A stretch of 64,000 bases of DNA, taken from contig LIHN01000004.1 of the NCBI GenBank assembly GCA_001314545.1, forward strand, positions 62,001 through 126,000. The letters run 5' to 3'. This DNA is from Bacteroidetes bacterium HLUCCA01. Lineage in GTDB: Bacteria; Bacteroidota; Rhodothermia; Balneolales; HLUCCA01. Both the position numbers and the translations under genes were made by a program. The first letter of the stretch is position 1. The number at the start of each line of letters is the position of its first letter. Positions 18,261-26,040 of this stretch are shown here, piece after piece. The notes under the pieces are model-generated. The model saw nothing but the letters and a program-made list of their open reading frames with translations, did not search any database and was not told where the DNA came from.

Positions 18261-18450
18261 TGCGGGTTCAACCCTTGATGTAGCCAGACCGGTAGTAAAC
18301 AGCCGCGCAGTCTTACAGGTTCAACCCTTAATGTAGCCAGGCTGGATAGAAGCAGACGACCCAACTTCACGATTCAACCCTTGATGTAGCCAGACCCATG
18401 AAAAACTCACAGCCATCTGCGGGTTCAACCCTTCAATATCACCGGGCTGG
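18261..18450 (-). repeat. Tandem array, about 53-bp period, 3' of clpX
   Basis: Four copies of a core resembling GGGTTCAACCCTTGATGTAG followed by CCAGACC, at about 18264, 18317, 18370 and 18421 (periods 53, 53, 51 bp). The cores are well conserved and the 25-nt interspaces are not. GGGTT-C-AACCC within the core is a small dyad. The period is not a multiple of three and the frame shifts between copies, so it is not coding, although short minus-strand ORFs repeat WLHQGLN in different frames. It fills the 300-bp gap between the clpX stop and its terminator. Confidence 0.85.
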
Positions 18451-18489
18451 TACGCCAGAAAAGAAGCGTCGTCAACAGGGATTAGCTTG

Positions 18490-19746
18490 TCAGGCAGAAG
18501 CTTTACGTTTCTCAAAAATGGGTGATGCGCCTTCTTCTATGGTCTCACGGGTGATAATACAACGCTCGATGTTGCTGCTGGAGGGCAGCTGAAACATGAT
18601 ATCCAGCATAGATTTCTCAATGATGGACTTGAGTCCGCGGGCGCCGGTTTTCCGGGTTCGAGCCTGCTTGACGATAGCTTTCAGCGCATCTTCCTCAAAC
18701 TCCAGTTCAACACCTTCCATGCGGAAAAGTCGCTTATACTGCTTGACAAGCGCATTTTTCGGTCGTGATAGAATATCAATCATCGCTTTTTCATCCAGCT
18801 CATGCAAACCGGTTATAACCGGCAAGCGACCAATAAGCTCGGGTATCAGGCCAAACTTTTGTAAATCACCCGGTTCTACATAAAGGAAGATTTCCGGATC
18901 ATTTTTGTCGTAGCGTGTGGTCAGCTGACTCTGAAAACCAATCGCTGTAGTAGACATCCGCCGCGCCACAATTTCACTCAACCCGTCGAATGCACCGCCG
19001 CATATAAACAAAATGTTCTTGGTGTTAATCTGGATGAAGCTTTGTTCCGGGTGCTTTCTTCCGCCTTTGGGTGGCACATTGGCTACGGTTCCTTCCAGAA
19101 TCTTGAGCAATGCCTGCTGTACACCTTCCCCGCTTACATCCCGGGTAATAGAAGCATTATCGCCTTTGCGGGTAATTTTATCGATTTCATCGATGTAAAT
19201 AATACCGCGTTCCGCCTTCTCAACATTGTAATCAGCGGCCTGAAGCAACGCCGTGAGTATACTTTCAACATCCTCACCAACATACCCTGCCTCGGTTAAG
19301 GCCGTTGCATCGGTTATACAGAACGGCACATCGATGATACGGGCCAGGGTTTTGGCCAGCAGCGTTTTGCCGCTGCCTGTTGGACCCAGCAACATAATGT
19401 TGCTCTTTTCAATCTCAACATCTTCATTGGGGTCCTCGGAGGAAGCATCTGCACTGATGCGCTTGTAGTGGTTGTAAACCGCAACAGACAGCGCTTTCTT
19501 GGCGGCTTCCTGGCCGATAACGTATTCATCAAGGCGATCCATAATTTCAACCGGCTTGAGAACCGGCTTGTAATTTGCCGCCCGCTTTGAAGCACGGTTG
19601 GCAAGATCGCTTTTTACAATTCCGGTTGCATCGGCTACACAGTGATTGCAGATATACACACTGGGACCGGCAACCATGCTGTCCACTTCCGTACTGGAAC
19701 GGCCGCAGAAAGAGCAGAAAATCTTGCCTTTATTACGTTCACTCAT
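18490..19746 (-). CDS. clpX: ATP-dependent Clp protease ATPase subunit ClpX
   Basis: 418 residues. N-terminal zinc-binding domain (CSFCGRSS and YICNHC), AAA+ module with Walker [16 protein letters not shown], Walker [11 protein letters not shown], the ClpP-docking IGF-type loop and the C-terminal small domain. It unfolds tagged proteins and feeds them to ClpP. It follows clpP by 12 bp and tig by a further 18 bp, the conserved tig-clpP-clpX order. Confidence 0.97.
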   Translation of the reverse strand: MSERNKGKIFCSFCGRSSTEVDSMVAGPSVYICNHCVADATGIVKSDLANRASKRAANYKPVLKPVEIMDRLDEYVIGQEAAKKALSVAVYNHYKRISADASSEDPNEDVEIEKSNIMLLGPTGSGKTLLAKTLARIIDVPFCITDATALTEAGYVGEDVESILTALLQAADYNVEKAERGIIYIDEIDKITRKGDNASITRDVSGEGVQQALLKILEGTVANVPPKGGRKHPEQSFIQINTKNILFICGGAFDGLSEIVARRMSTTAIGFQSQLTTRYDKNDPEIFLYVEPGDLQKFGLIPELIGRLPVITGLHELDEKAMIDILSRPKNALVKQYKRLFRMEGVELEFEEDALKAIVKQARTRKTGARGLKSIIEKSMLDIMFQLPSSSNIERCIITRETIEEGASPIFEKRKASA

Positions 19747-19758
19747 AAAAAAATTCCG

Positions 19759-20421
19759 TTATTCTGCAGAAGAGGGGCGAACCGAGCGGGTCAGCACCTT
19801 ATCCACGACACCATATTCAACGGCTTCCTCGGCCGACATCCACTTGTTTCGGTCTGAATCAGTTACAATTTCTTCCAATGTCTTACCGGAATGATCGGCC
19901 AGAATCTGACTCAGGGACGTTTTAAGCCGCAATATCTCACGGGCTTCAATTTCTATATCACTGGCCTGACCCTGAACACCACCAAGCGGCTGGTGAATCA
20001 TCACACGTGAGTTTGGAAGTACCGCACGCTTTCCTTTCGCACCGGCCGTAAGCAACACCGCACCCATAGAAGCCGCCATCCCGATACAGGTAGTTGCAAC
20101 ATCGCACTTGATGTACTGCATGGTATCATAGATAGCCATACCGGAGCTTACTACACCACCAGGCGAGTTGATGTACAGGTTGATATCCTTTTCCGGGTCT
20201 TCCGACTCGAGGAACAACAGCTGGGCAACAATGGTTGAAGCCACGGCATCATTGATTCCCGTTCCGAGAATAATAATGCGGTCTTTAAGCAGTCGGGAGT
20301 AGATGTCGTAGGCCCGCTCTCCACGGCTGGAGGTCTCAATGACCATGGGAATAAGGCTGTTGGTCACCTCGCTGTGCGAAGCACCGGTCAGATCGTACAG
20401 TGGTTGCTTGGTTTGGCTCAT
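19759..20421 (-). CDS. clpP: ATP-dependent Clp protease proteolytic subunit
   Basis: 220 residues with the serine-protease triad of ClpP: Ser in [11 protein letters not shown], His in MIHQPLGG, and a downstream Asp in the TDSDRNKW region. The substrate-exit motif [11 protein letters not shown] is present. It assembles as a tetradecamer and works with ClpX encoded 12 bp downstream. The N-terminal stretch before the catalytic core (about 25 residues) may be processed. Confidence 0.97.
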   Translation of the reverse strand: MSQTKQPLYDLTGASHSEVTNSLIPMVIETSSRGERAYDIYSRLLKDRIIILGTGINDAVASTIVAQLLFLESEDPEKDINLYINSPGGVVSSGMAIYDTMQYIKCDVATTCIGMAASMGAVLLTAGAKGKRAVLPNSRVMIHQPLGGVQGQASDIEIEAREILRLKTSLSQILADHSGKTLEEIVTDSDRNKWMSAEEAVEYGVVDKVLTRSVRPSSAE

Positions 20422-20439
20422 GGTATCCTGATAAAATCG

Positions 20440-21708
20440 TTATTTGTTGCGGTTCTGGTAGGCTTCCTTGTCAAGTTCGTTAACCCCGATTTCGTTCGCA
20501 AGTTTATCAAAGAGTTTTTGCGAACGCAGGTTTTGACGAAGGTTTTCCAGCTGCTCGGTTGATGATGCATAAAACTGCTTGATCATGTCCACAGTGAGTC
20601 CGTATTTAGCGGCCTCAGCCTGCATGAAATTGTCGGCATCTTCGGGAGTAATTTCAAGTTCGGGATTTTTCTCCATCAAAGCATCCATAATGAACATCCA
20701 TTTCGATTCATTTCGGGCGCGCTCGTACGAGGCATTCCGGAATTCATCCATATCGAAGTCTTCAGGCAGCTTGTCTTTGGCCCGTTGCTTGTAATCCTCG
20801 TAATACTGATTTACCATCAGGTCAATCATGCTCTCAGGTACTTCAAAATCGTGGGCTTTGACCAGGGCTTCAGCGATGGCTTCCTTGAACAGATCCCGTG
20901 ATGTATCATCGAAGTAATTCTGTATACGCGATTTCAGGTAGGTACGGTATTCATCCTCGGTAGAAGCCTCATCGCGGGTGGCTTCTTTGATAAAGGCTTC
21001 ATTCAGCTCGGCCCTGGTGAGCTTCTGGTGCGACTTCACCGTGATTTTGTACTTATGTGTGTGGTCGCCGTGCTCCATGGTCACCTCCGCAGTCTCGCCG
21101 GGCTTCACACCCAGAAGGTCCTTTCGGAGGCTTTCATTGTCGGGCTCGCTCAAATCAATTTCCTGATCGGTTTCAATGCCGGTATCATGTGCGTGATCGT
21201 CCAGTGGCTGCACATCGGCCGTAATCTTGGAGTTTTCCTCAATGGGATCCTGTGAATCTTCGTAACTGCCGGCGCGAACCAGGGCGTATTCAATTTCCTT
21301 TTCAATCTCATCGTCAGAAACATCATGCACCAGCTTGTCGGCTTTGAGTGTACCCACATCGGCCAGCTCAAACTCGGGCCTTACACCTACCTTGAAGGTA
21401 ACCTCGAGCTCGTCGTTTTCCCACTTCATATCGGTGATTTTGGGCTCACCTACAGGCTTGTGCTCGGTAACAATCTGCTCACGGTAGGTCTCCTGAATGA
21501 AATCGTTGATCTCATCGGCCTCCACTTCCTTTCCGAAACGCTTCTTGATAAGCTGCATGGGCGCTTGTCCTACACGAAAACCGGGGATGTTGGCTTTCTT
21601 GCGGATGTTTTTGAGCGCTTTTTCAAACCGGGGCGCCAGATCTTCCCGCGTTGCTGAAACAATAATATTTTTGTCGACTGAAGTGAGCGATTCTACGGTA
21701 ATTTTCAC
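20440..21708 (-). CDS. tig: Trigger factor (ribosome-associated chaperone)
   Basis: 422 residues. The N-terminal ribosome-binding domain contains the signature IPGFRVGQAPMQLIKKRFG (G-F-R-x-G-x-x-P). The middle domain is rich in acidic residues and its FKBP-type prolyl isomerase core looks degenerate (GETAEVTMEHGDHTHKYK), as is common in Bacteroidota-like trigger factors. The C-terminal chaperone arms fill the rest. It starts with GTG at 21708 and heads the tig-clpP-clpX unit. Confidence 0.92.
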   Translation of the reverse strand: MKITVESLTSVDKNIIVSATREDLAPRFEKALKNIRKKANIPGFRVGQAPMQLIKKRFGKEVEADEINDFIQETYREQIVTEHKPVGEPKITDMKWENDELEVTFKVGVRPEFELADVGTLKADKLVHDVSDDEIEKEIEYALVRAGSYEDSQDPIEENSKITADVQPLDDHAHDTGIETDQEIDLSEPDNESLRKDLLGVKPGETAEVTMEHGDHTHKYKITVKSHQKLTRAELNEAFIKEATRDEASTEDEYRTYLKSRIQNYFDDTSRDLFKEAIAEALVKAHDFEVPESMIDLMVNQYYEDYKQRAKDKLPEDFDMDEFRNASYERARNESKWMFIMDALMEKNPELEITPEDADNFMQAEAAKYGLTVDMIKQFYASSTEQLENLRQNLRSQKLFDKLANEIGVNELDKEAYQNRNK

Positions 21709-21728
21709 AGTAGTTTGTTTTGGATAAT

Positions 21729-21752
21729 AAAAAGGGAGCTGATTAACTCCCT
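21729..21752 (-). terminator. Intrinsic terminator after tRNA-Leu
   Basis: AGGGAG (21733-21738) pairs with CTCCCT (21747-21752). On the minus strand it is followed by a T5 run, ending the tRNA transcript 20 bp before the tig start. Confidence 0.7.
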
Positions 21753-21772
21753 GTACTGAATTTAGATCGGAG

Positions 21773-21856
21773 TGCGAGAGAGGGGACTCGAACCCCTACA
21801 CCGGTTAAGGCACTAGATCCTAAATCTAGCGTGTCTACCAATTTCACCACTCTCGC
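21773..21856 (-). tRNA. tRNA-Leu (anticodon UAG)
   Basis: Minus-strand cloverleaf: acceptor GCGAGAG/CTCTCGC, D-arm with GTGGTGAAATTGGTAGACAC, anticodon stem CTAGA/TCTAG with loop TTTAGGA giving anticodon TAG, a long class-II variable arm, and T-arm AGGGG-TTCGAGT-CCCCT. The long variable arm and anticodon identify tRNA-Leu reading CUA and other CUN codons. The 3' CCA is not encoded. Confidence 0.96.
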
Positions 21857-21956
21857 AAGAAACCTCTTCCGGCTAGCCATGGCTGACTACCGGAGAGCTT
21901 AGAAAAATACGATATATTATGCTAAACTTCAATGATATCGACGCCAGCATAACCCT

Positions 21957-22451
21957 ATGACTACAACATCCATAGAACTTCGATTGGTCTATATCACAAC
22001 CGGCTCGCTGGTTGAGGCCCGGCACATTGGCAATACCCTGGTTGAAGAGCGATTGGCGGCCTGTGCCAATATTTTCCCTCAGATGGAATCCGTTTATCGG
22101 TGGAAAAACGAACTACAGCACGATCAGGAAGTAGTTTTGATTGCCAAAACGGACCTGAAGCTGGTAGATCGACTTACCGAACGGGTGAAAGAGCTTCATT
22201 CCTATGAGTGCCCCTGTGTGGTAGCTCTGCCTGCTGATGGCGGTAATCCGGACTACTACGCCTGGCTGGCCGGCGAGATTGAGGCGGGCGACTCCCGGGA
22301 AGCCCTCAACGCCGGAAACCGCACTGATGACAACGCAACAGCCAACATGGAGTCCGACTCCGGAACCGGCAGCACGCAAACCCGAACGGATTCCCTGCCA
22401 ACGTCTCGTGGACAAACCGGTCCTGTCAGGGGTGATGGAAATAACGATTAG
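21957..22451 (+). CDS. cutA: CutA1 divalent-ion tolerance protein with C-terminal extension
   Basis: 164 residues. Residues 1-108 are a complete CutA1 domain (VYITTGSLVEARHIGNTLVEERLAACANIFP, VYRWKNELQ, HSYECPCVVALP), a trimeric PII-like fold implicated in copper tolerance. Residues about 110-164 are an unusual hydrophilic tail rich in Asn, Thr, Ser, Asp and Gly, with no predicted structure and no counterpart in normal CutA. The lipid kinase gene starts 12 bp later. Confidence 0.9.
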   Translation: MTTTSIELRLVYITTGSLVEARHIGNTLVEERLAACANIFPQMESVYRWKNELQHDQEVVLIAKTDLKLVDRLTERVKELHSYECPCVVALPADGGNPDYYAWLAGEIEAGDSREALNAGNRTDDNATANMESDSGTGSTQTRTDSLPTSRGQTGPVRGDGNND

Positions 22452-22463
22452 CCCGGGTTTGCC

Positions 22464-23441
22464 ATGCCAACGCAGCCTGCATCCACCCATCCCGACAGGA
22501 GGCCCTTTGGCTGTATCCTGAATCCGGGGGCCAACCGCAACCGGGCCACCCGTAACGCTGAAATTGTTCGCACCTTTCTGGATGCACATTTCCCCGGATC
22601 CAGAATGTTTATCAGCGCCGGAAAAGGCGATATAAGTGCCCTCGCCATGGAAATTTCCCGGTCTTATGGGCGAATTCTGATTTGCGGGGGCGATGGATCC
22701 ATCAACGAAACGGTGCAGACTGCCATGTACACCGGAGCGGAAGTCGGCATCATCCCTATGGGGTCGGGCAACGATTTTGTGAAAACCCCCGGTATTTCAC
22801 GTGATGTAAACATCGCCCTGAAACAACTGCTCGGTGCAACCTGCATCCGTACCGATGTGCTGCAATACAAGGCAATAACCGAACACGGAACATCACAGGG
22901 GATAGTCGTGAATACGCTCGGACTTGGCTTCGACGGTCGTGCCAATGCTGAGGCGACCCGGATGCGCAGCCTGAAAGGCCCTCTGATGTACGCCATTGCG
23001 GCGCTGAAAGCAGGATTTGCATCCCGGCCGGTCCCGGCAAAAATTACTGTTGCCGAAAACGGCAGGCAGCGTTCATACGAAGGATCCATCCTTATGCTTG
23101 CCCTGGCCAACGGACGTGTGGAAGGGGGTAATTTCAGGATTTGTCCGGAGGCGGATATCACTGACGGACTTTTCAACACGGTGATGGTCCCGGAAATTGG
23201 CCGGCTCACACTCTTTACACGCCTGCCCCTTTTTCTGGTCGGACTACAGCACCTCACACAGATTGTCTCGTACGGCACCGCAACCCAACTGCATATCCAG
23301 CTCGAAACGCCGCTTCCGATGCATGTTGACGGGGAGCAAATCGGCAACGAAATAGCGTCGCTAACGGCCGAAATCCGTCCCGGTGCTCTTCATTTGCTGG
23401 TCCCTGCAGGCTTTGCGAAGATGCACAATCCAGGCCACTGA
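22464..23441 (+). CDS. Diacylglycerol/lipid kinase family protein (YegS/BmrU-like)
   Basis: 325 residues. The catalytic domain shows the family signature CGGDGSINETVQ and the MGSGNDFVK nucleotide/lipid loop; the C-terminal beta-sandwich domain (about 165-310) contains LALANGRVEGGNFRICPEA. It is expected to phosphorylate diacylglycerol or a related lipid at the inner membrane. It follows cutA by 12 bp. Its last 81 bp overlap the 3' end of the CPBP gene on the other strand. Confidence 0.9.
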   Translation: MPTQPASTHPDRRPFGCILNPGANRNRATRNAEIVRTFLDAHFPGSRMFISAGKGDISALAMEISRSYGRILICGGDGSINETVQTAMYTGAEVGIIPMGSGNDFVKTPGISRDVNIALKQLLGATCIRTDVLQYKAITEHGTSQGIVVNTLGLGFDGRANAEATRMRSLKGPLMYAIAALKAGFASRPVPAKITVAENGRQRSYEGSILMLALANGRVEGGNFRICPEADITDGLFNTVMVPEIGRLTLFTRLPLFLVGLQHLTQIVSYGTATQLHIQLETPLPMHVDGEQIGNEIASLTAEIRPGALHLLVPAGFAKMHNPGH

Positions 23442-24266
23442 CCCGGTCAGAATAGCCAGTATCCCAACGGTTCCCAGCAGCCCTCCCTCGAAACCAAAGG
23501 CTCCGCCCGCCAGGATGTCTTCATGGATACTGTGTGTAATCAAAAGGCTGTTGGTTGCCGCCAGACCGCTCACAGGTACGCCCACCACACCTCCCTGTAC
23601 AAAATTCCAGGCAAAATGAATTCCAATGGGCATGGCAAGTCGGCCGGTTGCCAGAAACGGAACACCCAGCATGACGCCGGCGAGGGTTACGTTGATTATT
23701 CCGAGCAGGGTCGCATTGGGGTTACCGGCATGCACCAGGCCGAACAAAACCGAAATAGCAAGTATGGAAAGTGCCGCTGGCCAGAAAGCACCCTTGAGCC
23801 GCTTGCCCCGCAAGCCCTCATACAGGTTCAGGTTCAGATAGCCACGGAAAAGCAGCTCCTCGTAGTAACCAACCCCGGCCATCATAATCAGGTAACCCAA
23901 CCAGCCAGCCCAGAACCCCGGATTTCCTACCCAGCCATAACCGGTTACCTGATAGAGCGATAGATTAAGTGATATAATAAAAAGTATAGCGATGGTACCC
24001 CCGCCGAGCAACACTCCGATGCCAAGTTCCTTCCACCATATTGCGTCCGGCTGCAAACCATATCCTGAAAAGCGGCGCTTGTCTACATAGCGGCCGAACA
24101 AATACAGCAGGGCCGTGGAGGCGAGCGAAATAACCACTGCTGAAGCAGCGCCGAATGGTACAAAGGCTGTAATTGTGATTAGCAGAAGGATTGCAAAGGC
24201 CATGAACAGTACAATCCGCCAGGGCGACCTGATCCGGTTTTCTTCCTGGTTTTGGAATACCTGCAT
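23361..24266 (-). CDS. CPBP-family intramembrane metalloprotease
   Basis: 301 residues with about eight hydrophobic segments. Family motifs are intact: EELLFRGYLNLNL (EExxxR), FGLVHAGNP (FxxxH) and HFAWNFVQG (HxxxN/B). CPBP (Abi/Rce1) proteases cleave within membranes; bacterial roles include CAAX-like processing and bacteriocin immunity. The track's start at 24350 would add 28 improbable residues; the ATG at 24266 is preferred. It diverges from the SRAP-family gene across 95 bp and overlaps the lipid kinase convergently. Confidence 0.87.
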   Translation of the reverse strand: MQVFQNQEENRIRSPWRIVLFMAFAILLLITITAFVPFGAASAVVISLASTALLYLFGRYVDKRRFSGYGLQPDAIWWKELGIGVLLGGGTIAILFIISLNLSLYQVTGYGWVGNPGFWAGWLGYLIMMAGVGYYEELLFRGYLNLNLYEGLRGKRLKGAFWPAALSILAISVLFGLVHAGNPNATLLGIINVTLAGVMLGVPFLATGRLAMPIGIHFAWNFVQGGVVGVPVSGLAATNSLLITHSIHEDILAGGAFGFEGGLLGTVGILAILTGSVAWIVHLRKACRDQQMKSTGTDFGR

Positions 24267-24361
24267 GGTAAAAACTATTTTCTGCCGGAGATGCGTTATT
24301 ATTGCTGAGGTTGGTAACCAATATACCAATTTGAAGTAACCACCGCGCAATACACAGAACT

Positions 24362-25006
24362 ATGCTTACCCGCTTTGCCCTTCACAGTCCGCTCTCTGAC
24401 ATACAAACTGCGTTCAGCGTAAACCACGTTGCCAAAGAACCGGTACTACCCCGATACAATGTGTCCATCGGTCAGGACATACCGGTTATTTTCCCGGGTC
24501 ATGCCCGCGATATAACGCTGTCGGTTGCAACCTGGGGCAACGCACCGGTTACGGAAGCATCTTCGGGTTGGAGCGAACTCCTGAAAAAATATCCTGAAAA
24601 GCGGCGCAGCTTCCTTCGACAACGCTGTATTTTGCCCGTAAACGGTTTTTTTGGCTGGAAAAGGCTCAGCGATACAGTCGCTATACCTTTTTATTTCCGG
24701 TTATTATCGGCCCCAATTTTTGCCGTGGCAGGTGTCTACAGCCTGGATGAAGAGCAACAAACGCTGGGGGTTACCAGCCTCAATGTTTCGGCCAATACCC
24801 TGATTGAACCACTCGAAGCAACGATGCCCGCTATAATCCAACCTGACGATGTTGAGGCGTGGCTGAACCCCATGTTAGGCGATGAGGAAGCTATTGCGGC
24901 TATGCTGCAGCCCCACAAAACATCGGATATGTCGGGCTACCGGGTTGGAAATGCCGTAAACAGTCCCCATATCGATGAGGTAGCTGTAATTGATCCGGTT
25001 GTCTGA
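24362..25006 (+). CDS. SRAP (YedK/HMCES) family protein, catalytic residues lost
   Basis: 214 residues aligning over its length with SRAP proteins, which form a covalent link between Cys2 and abasic sites in single-stranded DNA. The fold landmarks remain: RFALHSPLSDIQ at the N-terminus, PRYNVSIGQ, RCILPVNGFFGW, FAVAGVYS and TMPAIIQP. The invariant start MCGRF is MLTRF, so Cys2 is leucine. GFYEW is GFFGW, losing the catalytic Glu. IHDRMP is LEATMP, losing the His. The NARSE block is also unrecognisable. The ATG at 24362 fits the family start exactly, so mis-start is unlikely. It is either a pseudoenzyme keeping DNA binding, or decaying. Confidence 0.78.
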   Translation: MLTRFALHSPLSDIQTAFSVNHVAKEPVLPRYNVSIGQDIPVIFPGHARDITLSVATWGNAPVTEASSGWSELLKKYPEKRRSFLRQRCILPVNGFFGWKRLSDTVAIPFYFRLLSAPIFAVAGVYSLDEEQQTLGVTSLNVSANTLIEPLEATMPAIIQPDDVEAWLNPMLGDEEAIAAMLQPHKTSDMSGYRVGNAVNSPHIDEVAVIDPVV

Positions 25007-25014
25007 GCTGCATA

Positions 25015-25884
25015 TCAGAAAAGGTAGTCTTTGCCTTCGCGGGCCAGCTGAATAGAAACAAACCGGTGCGCATATTCGCTTAATTGAATAGCCCTATCGC
25101 TGAGTACGCTGTCGGTTGCCGTGGGATCATGATGGGTAAGGAAAAGGTTTTTGACACCCGCTTCCGCAGCCATTTCTGTGGCATCTTCCCAGGCTGAATG
25201 TCCCCAGTTACGTCGGTTTGGATACATTTCCAGGGTGTAGTTGCTATCGTGTATCAGGATGTCGGCATCGCGGCAAAACGCAATAAGCTGATTGCGGAAA
25301 TCCCGGTTCCCGGCGAGGTGTTCGGGAACCAGTTCATTATCCGGGGCATAGATAACCGTCAGCCCCTGCGATTCGATTTTATATATGGCCGTAGCCACCG
25401 GGTGATTGGCAAGCATAAAACTAACCGAAAAACCATTGTAATCCTGCCTGCCCGGCGACTGCGTCACGTAATCAATGTGTGCATTGAGCATATCGGCTGT
25501 GACCGGAAAATGGGTGGGGGTCAGCTGACCGGTGAGAACCTGCTTGCAATCACCGCTTTCCTGCTCGGGCATATGGATTCGAACCACGTTGGAAGCGTCA
25601 TAAATGGGCTTGAAAAAAGGAAATCCCTGAATATGATCCCAGTGGGCATGGGTGATAAAAATATGTCCTTTTTTCTGAATCCCTTCTTCCTCAAGATAAA
25701 CGCCGAGTGGCCGTATTCCCGACCCGCTGTCAAGTATCAGATATTCGTCCTGACCGGCAAAACAGAGCTGAACACAGGAGGTATTGCCTCCATAAAGCAT
25801 ATTTTCAGGCTCCGGACAAGGAATTGAGCCTCTTACTCCCCAGAAGCGAAGCTTAAGCCTAGTTTTAGAACCGGCATGTAACAT
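25015..25884 (-). CDS. MBL-fold metallo-hydrolase
   Basis: 289 residues. The metal-binding motif ITHAHWDHIQGF (HxHxDH) is complete, with further ligands in ANHP, HDSNY and TTHHDP-like segments (LFLTHHDP). The N-terminus LRFWGVRGSIPCP resembles the phosphoribosyl cyclic phosphodiesterase/PhnP-like branch of the beta-lactamase superfamily. Substrate unknown. The gene ends 8 bp from the convergent SRAP-family gene. Confidence 0.85.
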   Translation of the reverse strand: MLHAGSKTRLKLRFWGVRGSIPCPEPENMLYGGNTSCVQLCFAGQDEYLILDSGSGIRPLGVYLEEEGIQKKGHIFITHAHWDHIQGFPFFKPIYDASNVVRIHMPEQESGDCKQVLTGQLTPTHFPVTADMLNAHIDYVTQSPGRQDYNGFSVSFMLANHPVATAIYKIESQGLTVIYAPDNELVPEHLAGNRDFRNQLIAFCRDADILIHDSNYTLEMYPNRRNWGHSAWEDATEMAAEAGVKNLFLTHHDPTATDSVLSDRAIQLSEYAHRFVSIQLAREGKDYLF

Positions 25885-26040
25885 GTTGGCCAGGTACAGG
25901 TTAATAATATCAGAAAGTTCCCGTGTTTCGGGTGTTATCGACAGCGCGACTAAACCGATTAACTGAAACTATGCCGGCAGGCGATTGTTTCCGCTCAATA
26001 TCAACTCTTCAACCAGCTTCCACGCACACTAAGATCCTGG

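Noticed and set aside
18261-18290. T-arm-like GGGTTCAACCC suggesting tRNA remnants
   Set aside because: No acceptor, D or anticodon arm can be folded around any of the copies.
18185-18515. Short minus-strand ORFs repeating WLHQGLN
   Set aside because: The 53-bp period shifts frame between copies, so the shared peptide arises in different ORFs. It is a non-coding repeat.
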